DNA of 64,000 nt from positions 46,520,795 to 46,584,794 of the forward strand of contig OY821740.1 in the NCBI GenBank assembly GCA_963682055.1. The letters run 5' to 3'. The translations under genes were made by a program, and so were the position numbers. The stretch's first letter is position 1; the number at the start of each line of letters is the position of its first letter. Shown here in pieces: positions 11,588-23,781 of this stretch. The stretch is from Primula veris (lineage: Eukaryota > Streptophyta > Magnoliopsida > Ericales > Primulaceae). The notes under the pieces are model-generated. The model had not been told where the DNA came from. It did not search any database and saw nothing but the letters and a program-made list of their open reading frames with translations.

Positions 11588-11770
11588 CACTACAAGAAAA
11601 AATTAATATAATAACAATTTACTTTTTGAAAACTGTTAGTAAAGTAAGTTTCGCTAAATTTTATCAACAGTTTAGCAATAAAAACTGTTGCTAAATTTAA
11701 CGAAACTCAGTTTACCAACAATTTAGCAACAAACGTTCTGATAGTAAGATGACATTTTTTTTTTATAGTG
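11588..11770. mobile_element. CACTA-type MITE
   Basis: 183 bp starting CACTACAAGAAAAA and ending TTTTTTATAGTG, the terminal inverted repeats of plant CACTA (En/Spm) elements. The interior is largely self-complementary (repeated CTGTTGCTAAA/TTTAGCAACAG motifs). The flanking trinucleotides TCA and TCG match at two of three positions, as expected for an aged 3-bp duplication. There is no coding capacity. Confidence 0.85.
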
Positions 11771-14199
11771 TCGGTTGTTCACTCATTCAAATAAAGTATG
11801 TCGACATTATGATCTATGAAAGACCCAGATTTTATTATCCATATCTTACGTGTTGAATGCTCAAATAATCTGCTTCTTGGTCTAAGGCCAAAATTTAGCA
11901 TAAACACAGGTGAATGTTATGCATTTTCGTTAAAGGGGGAACGGTGTATTTGCGGTAATCTTCTTATAAATTTACTCGTGACTCCGGATTTTATTAAAGC
12001 GGAAGGATCAAGACTAGGTAAATTACGATCAACTATACTACCAATATTGAAACTGTAAGTATAAAATACTCCACAATTTGATCAGTTTTGTCACTTAATA
12101 AAACCAAATGCTGTGACACGTGAATATACCGGAATTCATTTCAGACAGCTCATCAAACCAAAAATAGTGTGTATTGATTTTCAGAAAGCAACATACAAGT
12201 AATTTCCTTAACTTGGAAAGTAAACCGTGTCTGTTAATATAATATCGTATCATACGATTTTTTCTTGATTATATTGATTTGAGAGGATTTGGCTGACCCA
12301 TGGTTCAGGTCCACGTCAGGATATATGTAGTTCAAGAGACAAGAAGATAGATACGGCACCAAGTGTGGCACATGGACATGGTTAAATTATGTGTTAGATG
12401 AATGTTTAGCATACAATTAGGACATGTGTCTAAGGTTTTATCCAGAGGTGTGACTAATTAATATCCAATTAAGTACACCTCTTCAGGTCAGTGAAAGGTT
12501 GCAAAATGTATTTATTGCACTACATGAGTCATCATCTTCTTTGCATGTAGAGTCCACGGTCTACCAGATCCAGATATATCCATTTGGTTCGAATGATGGT
12601 TAATCCCGGTATGTCCACATGCGTAAAACTTGATATATCCATTTGTTAAATAACAAAATATTCTACCATTTGAACTATTGCACTACATTGTAAACATATT
12701 AATTGGTATTTAATATTTTTATTTTAACTACCAAACATATTAAAAATATAGTTGGTTGTTGGTCATAATTTTTGTTCCCGAATCAATTGTCCAAGCCCCA
12801 AGCCTTACTCGACTTGGCCCGGGCCGCCCCTGTGGTTAATCCATCCAAAATCAAAGTTTAAGCGTGTAAATGTATTGAATGAGAACTATCAAGAAGAGTA
12901 TTTGAAGGGATTAATAATTTATGATGGCTAGGTAAAGAATCTAAAATATAATCGAGTTGGTGTAGAATGCATGGGCGACCACATGAATTCCAGAGTTACC
13001 CAAATTAATAATTGAAGCTTAATTAAATTTACCAAAAGAAGAAAAATGTAAAAAGTGCAATCGTATTAGCCTATATGGCTATATGATTATAGAAAATAAT
13101 GTAAAACTACTTGCATTAAGTTCTACAAAAAGTGTAGGCTGTGTATTACAGTATGCATGACATAAAAACTAATAAGTATTTTTTGTTTTATTTTTCTTGA
13201 AACATAAAAACTAATAAGTAGAACCGGGAGTATAATAATCAAGAAATTTAGCACAATTAATGTTCTTAAGTTTTATCTTCGGGGGAGATGGCTTGAATTC
13301 AAAGAAAGGCTTACGTGACCGTTACAAAATCTAAACAGGTGACACGTGTTTTTGACAGCATGACTATTGGATTTGACAAAATCTTAAGGTGACTGGGCTG
13401 TTTTGACTTTTTTTATTTTCTTTTGAAAAACCTGCAGAGTATTACACTGGGCTGGGCTACTTAAATGAATCTGCAGTGTGACAAAATTTCTTAAAATATT
13501 AAAATGGGGTTTAAACATAAATGAAATTGTAAAATTAGGCTTATTTAGCCTTTTGTTCTTATTGAAAGTGTTGATAAATCAAGCCCGGGAATTCTAGTAA
13601 ATGACGAGGGACTGGGTCCATCCAAAACGATAATGCACCCAGCAAAAAAAACACGAAATGAATTAAAAGATCGTGTTAGTTTGCAATTCAAAATATTTTG
13701 ATTTGTTGCATATAGAAACATGAATAAATTGGTATACAAAATAATAAAATAGAAACTCAATGAGAAACGGAAGATCATTCACGTCATTTGATGCTAAAAG
13801 TTGTCTTATACTAAATTGAACAAAGAAAATAATAAAAAAAGTTATACAACAGTATATACAAGAATTTGTCTTAGTAGTACATATACTAAATATATAGCTT
13901 TTATGTCCAAATATTGACATATTTTGTAGGCTTATACTAACATTTTTTAATATTTCTTTTTGCTTTACACAATATCCAATAACATGTGTATGTGTAGGAG
14001 AGATAGAATAAAACAAAGTATAATAAAATTATTAATATTATATTCTTAATATAACTTAGTTTATATAAACTGTTGTGTAATTTTGTGTAATTTACTTGTA
14101 CAAGTCCTAGATGAGAGCTAATATTAATTTGTTTTGACATAATTTGAGGCTAGACTATTAATAATGCTTTAAATGGAATTGTTATGACAATATACTATC
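11771..14199. other. AT-rich spacer without recognisable genes
   Basis: No convincing coding frame on either strand; frames such as 11816-12058 (+) and 13545-14140 (-) are low-complexity and lack family features. A GC-rich island near 12800-12832 (CCCGGGCCGCCCC) resembles the edge of an old repeat, but I cannot classify it. Confidence 0.5.
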
Positions 14200-14401
14200 T
14201 GTTGTATGATATTATTGGACTATTGGGCCTTACTCATAGTGGGCCTAAGTTGGGCTTTCTAACTTATATAACCCTAAACTCTTCTATATAAATAATGTTA
14301 GAATTCCCTTATATTCATACAAAGACACTCTTGTTGTCTCTCTCTATATTCTCTCTCTATATCTATATACATATATATGTGAGCTCATATGTCACACAAC
14401 A
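14200..14401 (+). repeat. 5' LTR of the non-autonomous element
   Basis: TGTTGTATGATATTATTGG to CACAACA, 202 bp, with a TATATAA box near 14266 and a CT-rich stretch around 14330-14362. It matches 15851-15966 (direct) and 15963-16160 (inverted). Confidence 0.7.
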
Positions 14402-15966
14402 CGTTATCGGCACTTTGCTCTCGGAGAATAGAAGATTGTGATATTTTTCAAACAACAGCTCAAATACCGGGTTATAAACATACGGCGAAATTTTGAATTC
14501 TTTAGTTCAATCGGCCTTCACCAAAATAACATAAGGAAGGTATAATTTTTTGTATCACTGTGATGGTAGAAAATTGCATGTATAATTAGATTTGGTACTA
14601 GATAAAATTGAACCAACATGATTTATATATAAAATATGGATATGGTAGTGTTATTGTATTATCTGCATGTTTAATCGTTTACAACTGTATAACATGATCA
14701 CCTAGAATACATAGATATGTAACCATGTGATTGATATATTAATAGACTATGCAACGTCACATATAATCGATTTGTAAATCGAAAATCATGTAATTGTAAA
14801 ACATGTATTAATCTGTCGGATTAAATCTGCAACAAACTGAAACGTATGTATTGATTTGTAATTCTCTGAAAGCTGTAAACTATTCTGTAAATTACTCAAG
14901 AACTAAACTGAAACTTGTCTGAAATTTTGGACTGTATATGTAATAATACTGTAAATCGATATATAGTTTGATGAAATTACATGCATGGTCTTGTAGTATA
15001 AAACTTATACGAAAACAGTACATATGATTGATAAAATATGATATTCGGTCAATATACACACACATGCATATAAATTTTTTTATTAAAAGGCAAGTGAATA
15101 AAAATTGCATGTTAATTGAATAAATTGATATGTTTTCATGTAAATTTAACCTATTTGCATGTTATATAGAAAAAAAATTACCATATATAGAATTGATTGG
15201 TAATTAAAAATATATTACTTGCTTGCATGTTAAAATGTATAGAATTATTCATATGACAATAAATAGTAAATAATTTATTGATATTTTGTTAGAATCTTTA
15301 TGAATTGATTGATAATCTTGAATTGATTTGTTTATAACACCAAATCTACATAAGATAAATCCTAAAAATATATTTACTATCTGTTTATATATATATGTGG
15401 TTAATCTAAATAGATACGATCTATGTATTTATTTACTGCCATGTACACTTGTTTAAAATATGCTAATTTACGAAATCATATATTTTCACATTTAAGTTGG
15501 AAAAATTATGAACTTTCCCTAAATAGGCTCACCTATTTGGATATGATATATAAGAAAGATATAAACGGAAGTCGATATCCTAATGAAGTCGGGTTTTAAG
15601 TGGCATTCGTGCCCTTCACCCTCACCGTCTTTCCTGGTCGTTTTTCAAGTAGAATTACCGAAAGAGAAACATGGTCTATATATGCAGATGTGGTTGCAGC
15701 GTTGCTATCGTTTAATATTGTTGTTATAACGAGAAATTATATACTAAATAAAAATTGTTGGTTTTGAAATATCAGTTATATTATTATGTCCATGTTTGAG
15801 TGAGATTACCAAACACATTTCTAATAAATAATAATTGAATACATAAACAATGTTGTAGTATATTATTGGACTATTGTGCCTTATTTATAGTGGGACTAAG
15901 TTGGACTTTCTATCTTGTATAACCCTAAACTCTTCTATATATAAAGAAGGTTAGGATACTCTTGTT
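14200..15966 (+). mobile_element. Non-autonomous LTR element, 3' end truncated
   Basis: A 202-bp LTR at 14200-14401 starts TGTTG and ends CACAACA. It is followed by ACGTTATCGGCAC-like sequence where a primer-binding site should be. A second copy of the LTR start occurs at 15851 and runs about 115 bp before breaking at an inverted copy. The roughly 1.45-kb interior has no coding frame, so it would depend on another element (TRIM/LARD-like). Shared LTR words are ATTATTGGACTATTG and ATAACCCTAAACTCTTCTAT. I did not find a target-site duplication because the 3' end is rearranged. Confidence 0.65.
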
Positions 15967-16352
15967 GACATATTATATATGTATATAGATATAGAAAGAG
16001 AATATAGAGATAAAACAATAGGGTATTTATTAATCAGAATGTATGAATACAAGTGGACCATAAACTTCTTTATATATAAGAGTTTAGGGCCTAAAGTAAA
16101 AAAAGCTCAACTTAGGTCCACTATGAGTAAGGCCCAATAGTCCAATAATATACTACAACACTGTCTATGTATTCGGTTATTATTTATTAGAAATGTTTTT
16201 GGTAACATCACTCAAAACATGAACATAATAAGATAATTGATATTTCAAAACCAACAATTTCTATTTAGCATGTAATTTCTTGTTATAACAACGATATTAA
16301 ACGATAGCAATGGTGCAACCACATCTGCATATATAGACCATGTTTCTCTTTT
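15660..16352. repeat. Large inverted repeat of LTR-element fragments
   Basis: Left arm 15660-15966 and right arm about 16040-16352 are reverse complements over roughly 300 bp with moderate divergence. Both arms contain the end of the element's interior followed by its LTR start, so two copies lie tail to tail. The right copy's LTR (minus strand, 15963-16160) is almost full length; the left one is truncated. The copies meet at TGTTG (15963-15967), which both LTR sequences share. A transcript across it could fold into a long hairpin. Confidence 0.85.
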
Positions 16353-17719
16353 TAGAGTTCAAAATCATACTACCAAACTTATCAAAAAACTAGAGATGTG
16401 TGGTGAAAATGTTTAGTTAAAGTTCCTTCATAAACGTGTTCCCGGAATGGATATGCTAAGAAGTAGAAACTGGAAAACCATGAGAAACGTAAAAAAGGAA
16501 CTTTTAGAGACCATTATATATGCTTAGTTTTGTAAACTCTTAATCCAAATTAATTTGGACGAATAAGAAAGTCAAACTTTTAGTTTCTTAATTCATTCAT
16601 TTTTATGGGACAAATTGAGTTAAGAAATAAATAACATTTTCTCTAGCTGCTAAATAGTGAATACTAGAGATGATAAAATTACAGGTTTGTGTTTTTTTCC
16701 CTGAATGACGCAAATCACTACAATGAACGATGTGCATGGGACAAATTTGAACCTCCAACCTCATAAGTTGATTCCTGATTTTATAAGGATGATGTTGTTA
16801 ATTTCATGCATTCTTCAACATAAAGTACTCATAATTTGGTACTAATTGATTAGCTTTTGACCAGTCCAACAACAACAATATTCGTGCAGCTTTAAATAAA
16901 TGATCCGCTTAATTATACTTTTAATTAGTTGGACTGGTGTTGAAACAATGATAGATCATGCATTATATATGATCTATGAATGTGTGCTACGAAATTTAAT
17001 TAGTCGTGATTCCTTCATGGCTCTGGGTTAGTAATATTTCATTGATTATTCATAGCTAGGTTTCCGTAAGTAGAGAAAAAGAAAAAATAATGACACCAAT
17101 AATGACCAAAAGAGTTGGTGTTGGTGCATAAACATTTAATACATTGATTCTCTGGTTCAAGAGGCAGTATTGCCGTATCTATTTATTGTTTTGTGATCTT
17201 TGATCATAGACTCGTAATGAATGTGTGTGTATATGTAATCATATACTATTATAATGTACAATGCATAAAATAATATACAAAATTTTCAGTGTACAGTAGT
17301 GTCCATTACCCATTGATTGGAAAAGGGAATTAATACATAGCTCTGATTTTATAAATCTATTACAAGTGGATGTTAGATTTATGAAATCCTGTTGAAATTT
17401 CAATATCAGAAAGATGGTGCAAATTGCAAACAGAAATGAACTGGAAATTGATCTTTGTTTCAGATTCACGATATTGGGTATCTTTCATCTGTTTTCACCA
17501 AAACCATTAAACTCAAAAAATAATACCTGACCAAGTGAAATGAATTTGTTAGCAATTGGATATATAAAAAATTCTTCTCTTCTGTTGCACTGGCATGCTG
17601 ACATAATTTTTGGACTTTAGCTTGTGATCAACAGACTACAACGTATGTGCTTTGGGAATGTTAGGACATACGTTTTTCGGCGTAATTGATGTTAATATTA
17701 ACATGATGCGCAAAATAAA
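16353..17719. other. AT-rich spacer
   Basis: No gene seen. There are only short, unconserved frames. Confidence 0.5.
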
Positions 17720-18230
17720 TGTAGGATGGATCGAGACTGAGGGGAGTCACAACTTAATCCGTTACAATTAAAACTTTAACTCAATCTAATTCAACCCGCA
17801 AAATAAATTACGGGTTGTAACAGGTTGGGACAGGTTAAAATCAATCAAAATATTTTTATAAAATTCGTGAACAAATTTTGATCATTTATTTTTCATAATT
17901 TGATTTTTTCAAAAAAAAATATAAATTAAAATCAATCAAAATATGTTTAGAACATTCGTGAACAAATAACAAAACTAAAATATAACAAGAATGAAAAATT
18001 GGTATCTTGAAATACACACAATGTATATATAAATATATATATTTATAATTCTATATATTACAGGTTGAAACGGTTTGGTGCGGATTAACCCGCAGTTTGA
18101 AAACCTCAACTCTAACCCAACCCGCAAAATATAATGCGGATTAGGACGAGACATATTGATTTTTTTTTGCACATTCAATCCGTCTCAATCCGTACTGGTT
18201 GGGATTACGGATTTTTTTTCCATCCCTATA
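17720..18230. mobile_element. Possible hAT-like repeat remnant
   Basis: Starts near TAGGATGGA and ends near CCATCCCTA, a pairing that resembles the TAGGGATGG/CCATCCCTA ends of some plant hAT MITEs. Internally it has repeated CCCGCAAAAT...GGGTTG blocks and a duplicated AATCAATCAAAATAT...ATTCGTGAACAAA segment (about 17838 and 17930). I see no clear 8-bp target duplication, so the class is uncertain. Confidence 0.35.
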
Positions 18231-19408
18231 AAACACACTCTCTTAGTAATGAAAAGGGAGGTTTAATTTAAATTTGCAAGTTTATATAGGTGGCTAAGTT
18301 TAAATTTTAAAAAGTACGCTTATGAATTATTTGAGTCATGTAACAATTTTGTCATTAAAACAAGCCTTTTTTTCTCCTTTATGATCGGTAATTGAAACAT
18401 AAGCTTTACTGCCACTTTATCTCGCTCCTCCACCTTAGAAAAAAAAAACACCAAAAACTCTTACAAGTATCGAGGAAGTGCTTTGTTCTTTGGCAAAGTG
18501 CTATTTGCATCGCATGCTTTTGATATATCAAATCTATCGAAACTGCTATTTCTAGTAGTATTGCAATATGTGTTTTTTACTTTTGGTTATGAGTACTTTA
18601 CGTGTCGTAGTTAAAGTGGGTAACTAAATACTGTTATGTAAAATTATATACCCGCGCCACAAAATGCGAAAAATAGTCATAAGGATTTAAATGAGACTAT
18701 GACAGTCGATATATAGCTATAACAAGAAATAGGAAAATTCTTCAAAACTCAAATCTTAAAAATTGGTTCTTAAACTCAGTAACTTGTAAGAAACTAAAAA
18801 CAACTTTTAAAAATCTCATTGAAGAAAACATTGAAATTGGAGCGCTAAGCACAACACCCAGCAATACCGCTTCTTAGTCACTACTCAAATGTTAAATGTA
18901 AATGTTGGCTTTATCATTTTTCCCGCAATAAAGTGCAGAATACAGTTGAAAATAACTGTAAATTAATAGCTCAAATTAATGTGTTTTGGCCTTTTGGCTG
19001 TTGTCCCAAAGCCAATATTGCTGACCAAATTGACTCGTTAAAACTCTTACTAGACGTATTGCTCGTTTAGTTAAATATTATAAATGCAGTTATACATAAT
19101 GCGCCTGTTGATCAAATAAACGTAGTTTTCAACTACAGGGGCGGGCCCGGCTCATAAACTTGTTAAGGACTCAAAATTTCCGATTGCTTATAATGATATT
19201 ATTAAGCAAAAAAATGTAGTTACATTTTTCTTTTAATTTGGGTTAAATTTCATGATTTTAATAACAAAAAAATAAAATTAAGCTAAACAAATAGTGTGTT
19301 CGTAGGAATAAAACAATTAAGCTAAATAAATAGTTTAAAAAGGCATAAAACAATTGTTATTACATTAAAAAGGCATAGGATTAGAAATGTTAAAAATAAA
19401 GTGTTGTT

Positions 19409-19470
19409 GGGAAGGTTTGAACTTGAGTCTTTAAAAAGCAAGGTTAAGGTAATAACCATTCAAGCTACAA
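19409..19470 (-). repeat. SINE-like tRNA-derived promoter remnant
   Basis: On the minus strand TAGCTTGAATGGTTATTACC resembles a Pol III A box and AGTTCAAACC a B box, about 30-40 bp apart. It could be the head of a decayed tRNA-derived SINE. No complete tRNA cloverleaf is evident. Confidence 0.35.
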
Positions 19471-20887
19471 ATACATACATGAGTTAAACAATATTACTTG
19501 TTATAACTGGACTTGGGTTTTGACCGCCTCTGACAATACTCCATAGTTTGCATGTTGTTATTTGCATTCTCGAATTTCTCACCACTGTGCATCCAGATAT
19601 GAAATAATATGTGGAAAATGAGGGGTCACATTCCCATCTATCGTAATTATAAGTTATAACTATATCATGTCCTGGCTCATAATCCATCGCTTTTGTACTT
19701 ACATGTCATGGGGTTGATTTTTCAATCCAGAAAATAGCCAGGTGATGGCTCGTTTCGTACATAATCGATGCTGAAAACAATTAGCCAAACAAAAACATCT
19801 CACACTCGTGTTTTACAGTCATAAGCGTACATGCTTCGTACTTAAACGGATCCCGTTTGATCAAGCAACACAGTATATAATTTGTACAATTTTTAGACAA
19901 GCATCAGATGTAAAAGTTACGCATATGTAAAGCAACACACGCAAGTTTAAGGTTAAAACCAAACCAATAAAAATTTGTTATTTTTATGAACTCGTTTACA
20001 CTCGGATTTTAAATCGATTATCAGCACTAAAGTCTCGTAAAAATGAAAAACAAATTAAATTTATAAAACAAGTCTTCGTGCAGTTACAAAATTATAGTCA
20101 GTCATCACAAAGTAATGGAAAAATAAGTTTTTTCTTGCTTTTACTGGAAATATGTCACTTTATTCGTAATTTCTAATATTCATTTATTACACGAAGCAAT
20201 ATAAGTAGTTAAATACTCGTAGAACTCCGCTAGAAAAAAGGTACAAGTTTATTTCCCTCTCAAGGGAATTCCTGCTAAAGTTCTACATTTCATTTTAAAA
20301 ACGAAGTTACTTCATTCTAGTTCAACATGAACTAGTACTCTGCTTTCCAAGATTCATTCTCTTATCAAAGAATTTATACGTGGTCCCTTATATTAAAAAA
20401 ACAAAAGACAAAAGCATGGTGAATTATAGTATTAAAATTTCACCCATTTCGTTATTTTGGAAAGGGGGATTGGATTTCGGTGCATTGACGTTTAAGTTCG
20501 GCATTATCCCCTTTTTTGCGCAGTGAAATATTTTGTATTTAAAAAATGTAGCAAAATGTCAAGGGTGAATAACACTAATGATTTCAAAGTCTGAGCAACT
20601 TACATTTGACTCTCACTTCAGGTTCAAGCACCAGGAGTAACAATTATATGATATTTACGGATTTGTACACAATTATTTGAAAATGATGGATTTGTTACTT
20701 TACATTCTGTATTTTACCTAATCCTAAAAGAATAAGATGATAGCAAGAAAAAATATCACTCACTTCATCCCAATTTGTTTGTGTCCCTGATAGTACAATT
20801 AAATTTTACCATTACTTTTATCGGGAAAAACAAGCATAACATGAGTCAATTGAAAAAGTTATGCATTTTTTGACAAGTCTAAATTCG

Positions 20888-21060
20888 CAACACAAGCACA
20901 AAATAGACCAACTACTGTAGACAGAGTTCAACATGTATGATATATTTATAACATCCGAAAATTCCAACACGCTCGTCTACGCTTGCTCAATTTTATTATT
21001 TATGTTAAAAAAGTTCCAAAGGTATGACAAACAACACAAGCACAAAATAGACCAACTACT
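20888..21060 (+). repeat. 29-bp direct repeat
   Basis: CAACACAAGCACAAAATAG continuing to ACCAACTACT occurs identically at 20888-20916 and 21032-21060, with 115 bp of unrelated sequence between. It may be a local duplication or template switch; it lies about 270 bp upstream of the bHLH start codon. Confidence 0.85.
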
Positions 21061-21205
21061 CATAATCTAATCTTATTTCAGTGTTACATGAAAGTATAGG
21101 GGGCCAATACCGTAATTATTTTATTGACAAAAAAATGTACTTGACCATTTAATTTTATTTTAAAAAGTATTTTTTTCTTTAATTAGACAAACCGTCAATT
21201 GCTTG

Positions 21206-21215
21206 TCTATATAAC
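21206..21215 (+). promoter_or_regulatory. TATA box of the bHLH gene
   Basis: TCTATATAAC about 115 bp upstream of the bHLH ATG, followed by a CT-rich leader (CCCTTTTTCTCTCTCCCC) typical of plant 5' UTRs. Confidence 0.55.
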
Positions 21216-21328
21216 TTCATCACTACCCAACCTCATTTTCACCCTTTTTCTCTCTCCCCTAAAAAAAAAACAAATTCCCACCAAAATATAATTAAAAAAA
21301 TTAAAATACCCTGCTTTACCTCCACAAA

Positions 21329-23781
21329 ATGGACGAAAACCACATCCTCATTACCTCCGATGACGTGGCACTCCCATCTCCGGTGATGACGTGGCAACTC
21401 CCCTCGGTCCCGGAACAATCCCTGGACTGCTTCTTTAACCCCAATTATGACCCCATTAAAGCTCAATTTATATCACAAAATTTGCCAAATTTGGAAAATA
21501 GAGCTCTGTTAAATCCTAGTTTAGCTGATCCGGGGTTTGCAGAGAGAGCTGCGAGGTTTTCTCCGTTCGGCAGCCGAAGTTTTAACAGCCGAGATAATAA
21601 TAATGAATTTCAGCAGAATTTTAATTCAAATCAGAATTTTGGAAATTTGAAATTAACTAGAGTTTCTAGTACTCCTTCTTTAAGAAGTAATTGCTTGCAA
21701 ACACATATGGAAATTAAGCCTATAAATGGTTTTGATCGGACCGAGTTTGCTAGTCCTAATGATGGGTCCTCTGTTTCTGAGAAAATTCCAGTTGGCGAAA
21801 CAGAGGAGAAAAATTTGGGTGGTTCGAGTTCGAGGAAAAGAAAAGCAGTTTCTAGAGGAAAATCTCAAAAGGTAGCTTTTTAAATGAAACTAGAATGGGG
21901 ATTGTTTGATTGCAGCTTTTTAGCCTACTTATTTTCTTATGAGAAGTAGTGTAATTTCTTGATAAACTTTACAAGCCATGATTTTTCAGATTTCTAGCTT
22001 GAAAAATGCTGAAAAACAAATTTACTCTAGAGAATTAAGCTGTATGAAGTCAGTTTTTGCCGGTGTTATATAAGTCACCTTAATTATTTAAATGTGCTCG
22101 ATTTTGGTTCTACGTGTAATTTATAGAAAATCTTTCATTATTGTTTATTTCAGGTTATGGAAGAACAGAATGATCGAGATTCGAAGCGATGTAAAAGTAG
22201 TGAGAACAAAGCAAATGAAATTTTTAAGGGTAAGAAAGAGAAAAAAGATGAAACTGATGATGATAAATCAGATGAGGCGAATGCTAAAACTCATGAGCCC
22301 CCGAAGGACTACATACACGTTAGAGCTAGAAGGGGGCAAGCTACCGATAGCCATAGTTTGGCCGAGAGGGTAATATTTTTAGCCTTCTATCGGTAAAATT
22401 CACTTAACTTACTGTAGTTTCTTAGTGTAACAATTTGCACTATTACGGTTTTGTTACAGGTTAGACGAGAAAAGATTAGCGACAGAATGAAGTTTCTCCA
22501 AGACCTTGTACCGGGTTGTAACAAGGTATATCTACAGTCCAGTCATCATCATTTGTTCATTTTTATTAAGTGTATAGTCTTTTCTAGTAGTTTCAATTTA
22601 TACAATTAGAAACAACAAATATTGAGCATAGGCTGAGTAGATAGATGATTGGGATCTAATTTTAAAACTCAGGTGACTGGAAAAGCGCTTATGCTTGATG
22701 AGATTATAAATTACGTTCAGTCATTGCAGCGCCAAGTCGAGGTAAATTTTGTCTCATTTCAATTCTTGGTTTCTAACCGGTTGTTTTTACTTTTGGTACT
22801 TTTCATGTTCATAGCTTGATGAGTATCTCAATTTGTTTTATGTAGTTTCTCTCCATGAAGTTGGCTACTGTTGATCCCGTGGATATTAACACGGACAGTC
22901 TCTTATCCAAGAGTGTAAGCGGAAATCATTCTGTTACTTTCTTTATATACTAACAATAACGCCAGTGATATTCGACTGAAATTCATTTCTATTATGAATT
23001 CAGGTAAATATTTCCGCATACCGAGCTGATTCATCTTCTTTATTTGGACAACGAAGACAAGAAATACATCAAGCGAAAACAGATTTTTTGGACAAGCAAA
23101 TATCTCATTGCTCATTGGACACCTCTGATACCACAATGTGTAGAGATATTAGCTTACCAATGGTAGATGAATATGGCCATGGCTTTCCACAGGTACTATT
23201 AAGGCAGTCTTTTATAGAGTATTTCCTTCTTGTTGGGCTGCAATAGTTAAGTAGAATAGCTAGTTAAAATTGAAACTCATTTAGATTTACTTATTGGTTG
23301 AAATTTTAGTTTTCGGGATCTTATGAAGATGATTTGCAAAGCATTGTTCAAATGGGATTTGGTCAGAATCCACGGTTGCTTTTACAGACCTTCCCGGGTG
23401 AGGATCCTTTTGGTATATACTCCCCCTTCGTTCCCATTTAATTGTTCACTACGAAACTACGTGCAATTTTGACCGGTTTATAACTTGTAATAAAATTGTA
23501 AAAATAAATTTTTTTTAAATCTAATTATAAAATTTAACATTTGAACTATATGATCAACTTTTAAAAAATTTCATTCCGACAATTTTGATACAAGTTCTTA
23601 GGCGGTCAAAATTGTACGTAGTTTCGTAATGGACAATTAAATGGGAAGGGAGGGAGTAGCATTTTCTAGTGTGGATAACTATTCTTTATTGCATACCAGT
23701 AATCTTAAAATGTATTTCTATAATTTTGAAGCAGACTCGACTGATACACATACAAGAAGTCACATGAGCATTGAACTATGA
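21329..23781 (+). CDS. bHLH transcription factor (bHLH62/77/78-like)
   Basis: Eight exons: 21329-21871, 22154-22369, 22460-22525, 22673-22741, 22846-22914, 23004-23192, 23310-23412 and 23735-23781; 1302 nt, 433 residues, all junctions frame-consistent. The bHLH region (about residues 238-300) reads [41 protein letters not shown] and [18 protein letters not shown]. His-Glu-Arg in the basic region predicts E-box/G-box DNA binding. This matches the plant group with BEE, CIB and bHLH62/77/78 proteins, nuclear regulators of growth, light and hormone responses. The basic [12 protein letters not shown] before it suggests a nuclear signal. The C-terminus HMSIEL* resembles the family's usual end and supports the last splice. 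The last intron contains a Stowaway-like MITE that starts 7 bp past the exon; without splicing, translation would end at TAA 23439-23441. Confidence 0.92.
23420..23656. mobile_element. Stowaway-like MITE in the last bHLH intron
   Basis: 237 bp with inverted repeats of about 40 bp: CTCCCCCTTCGTTCCCAT at the left pairs with ATGGGAAGGGAGGGAG at the right, and CTACGAAACTACGT-like blocks lie inside. It is flanked by TA on both sides (23418-23419, 23657-23658), the Tc1/mariner Stowaway signature. No coding capacity. Confidence 0.85.

Larger units (their letters stand above)
18231..21205. other. AT-rich spacer upstream of the bHLH gene
   Basis: No gene recognised. Contains a minus-strand tRNA-like promoter pair near 19409-19470 and a 29-bp direct repeat (20888-20916 and 21032-21060). 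Confidence 0.5.
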
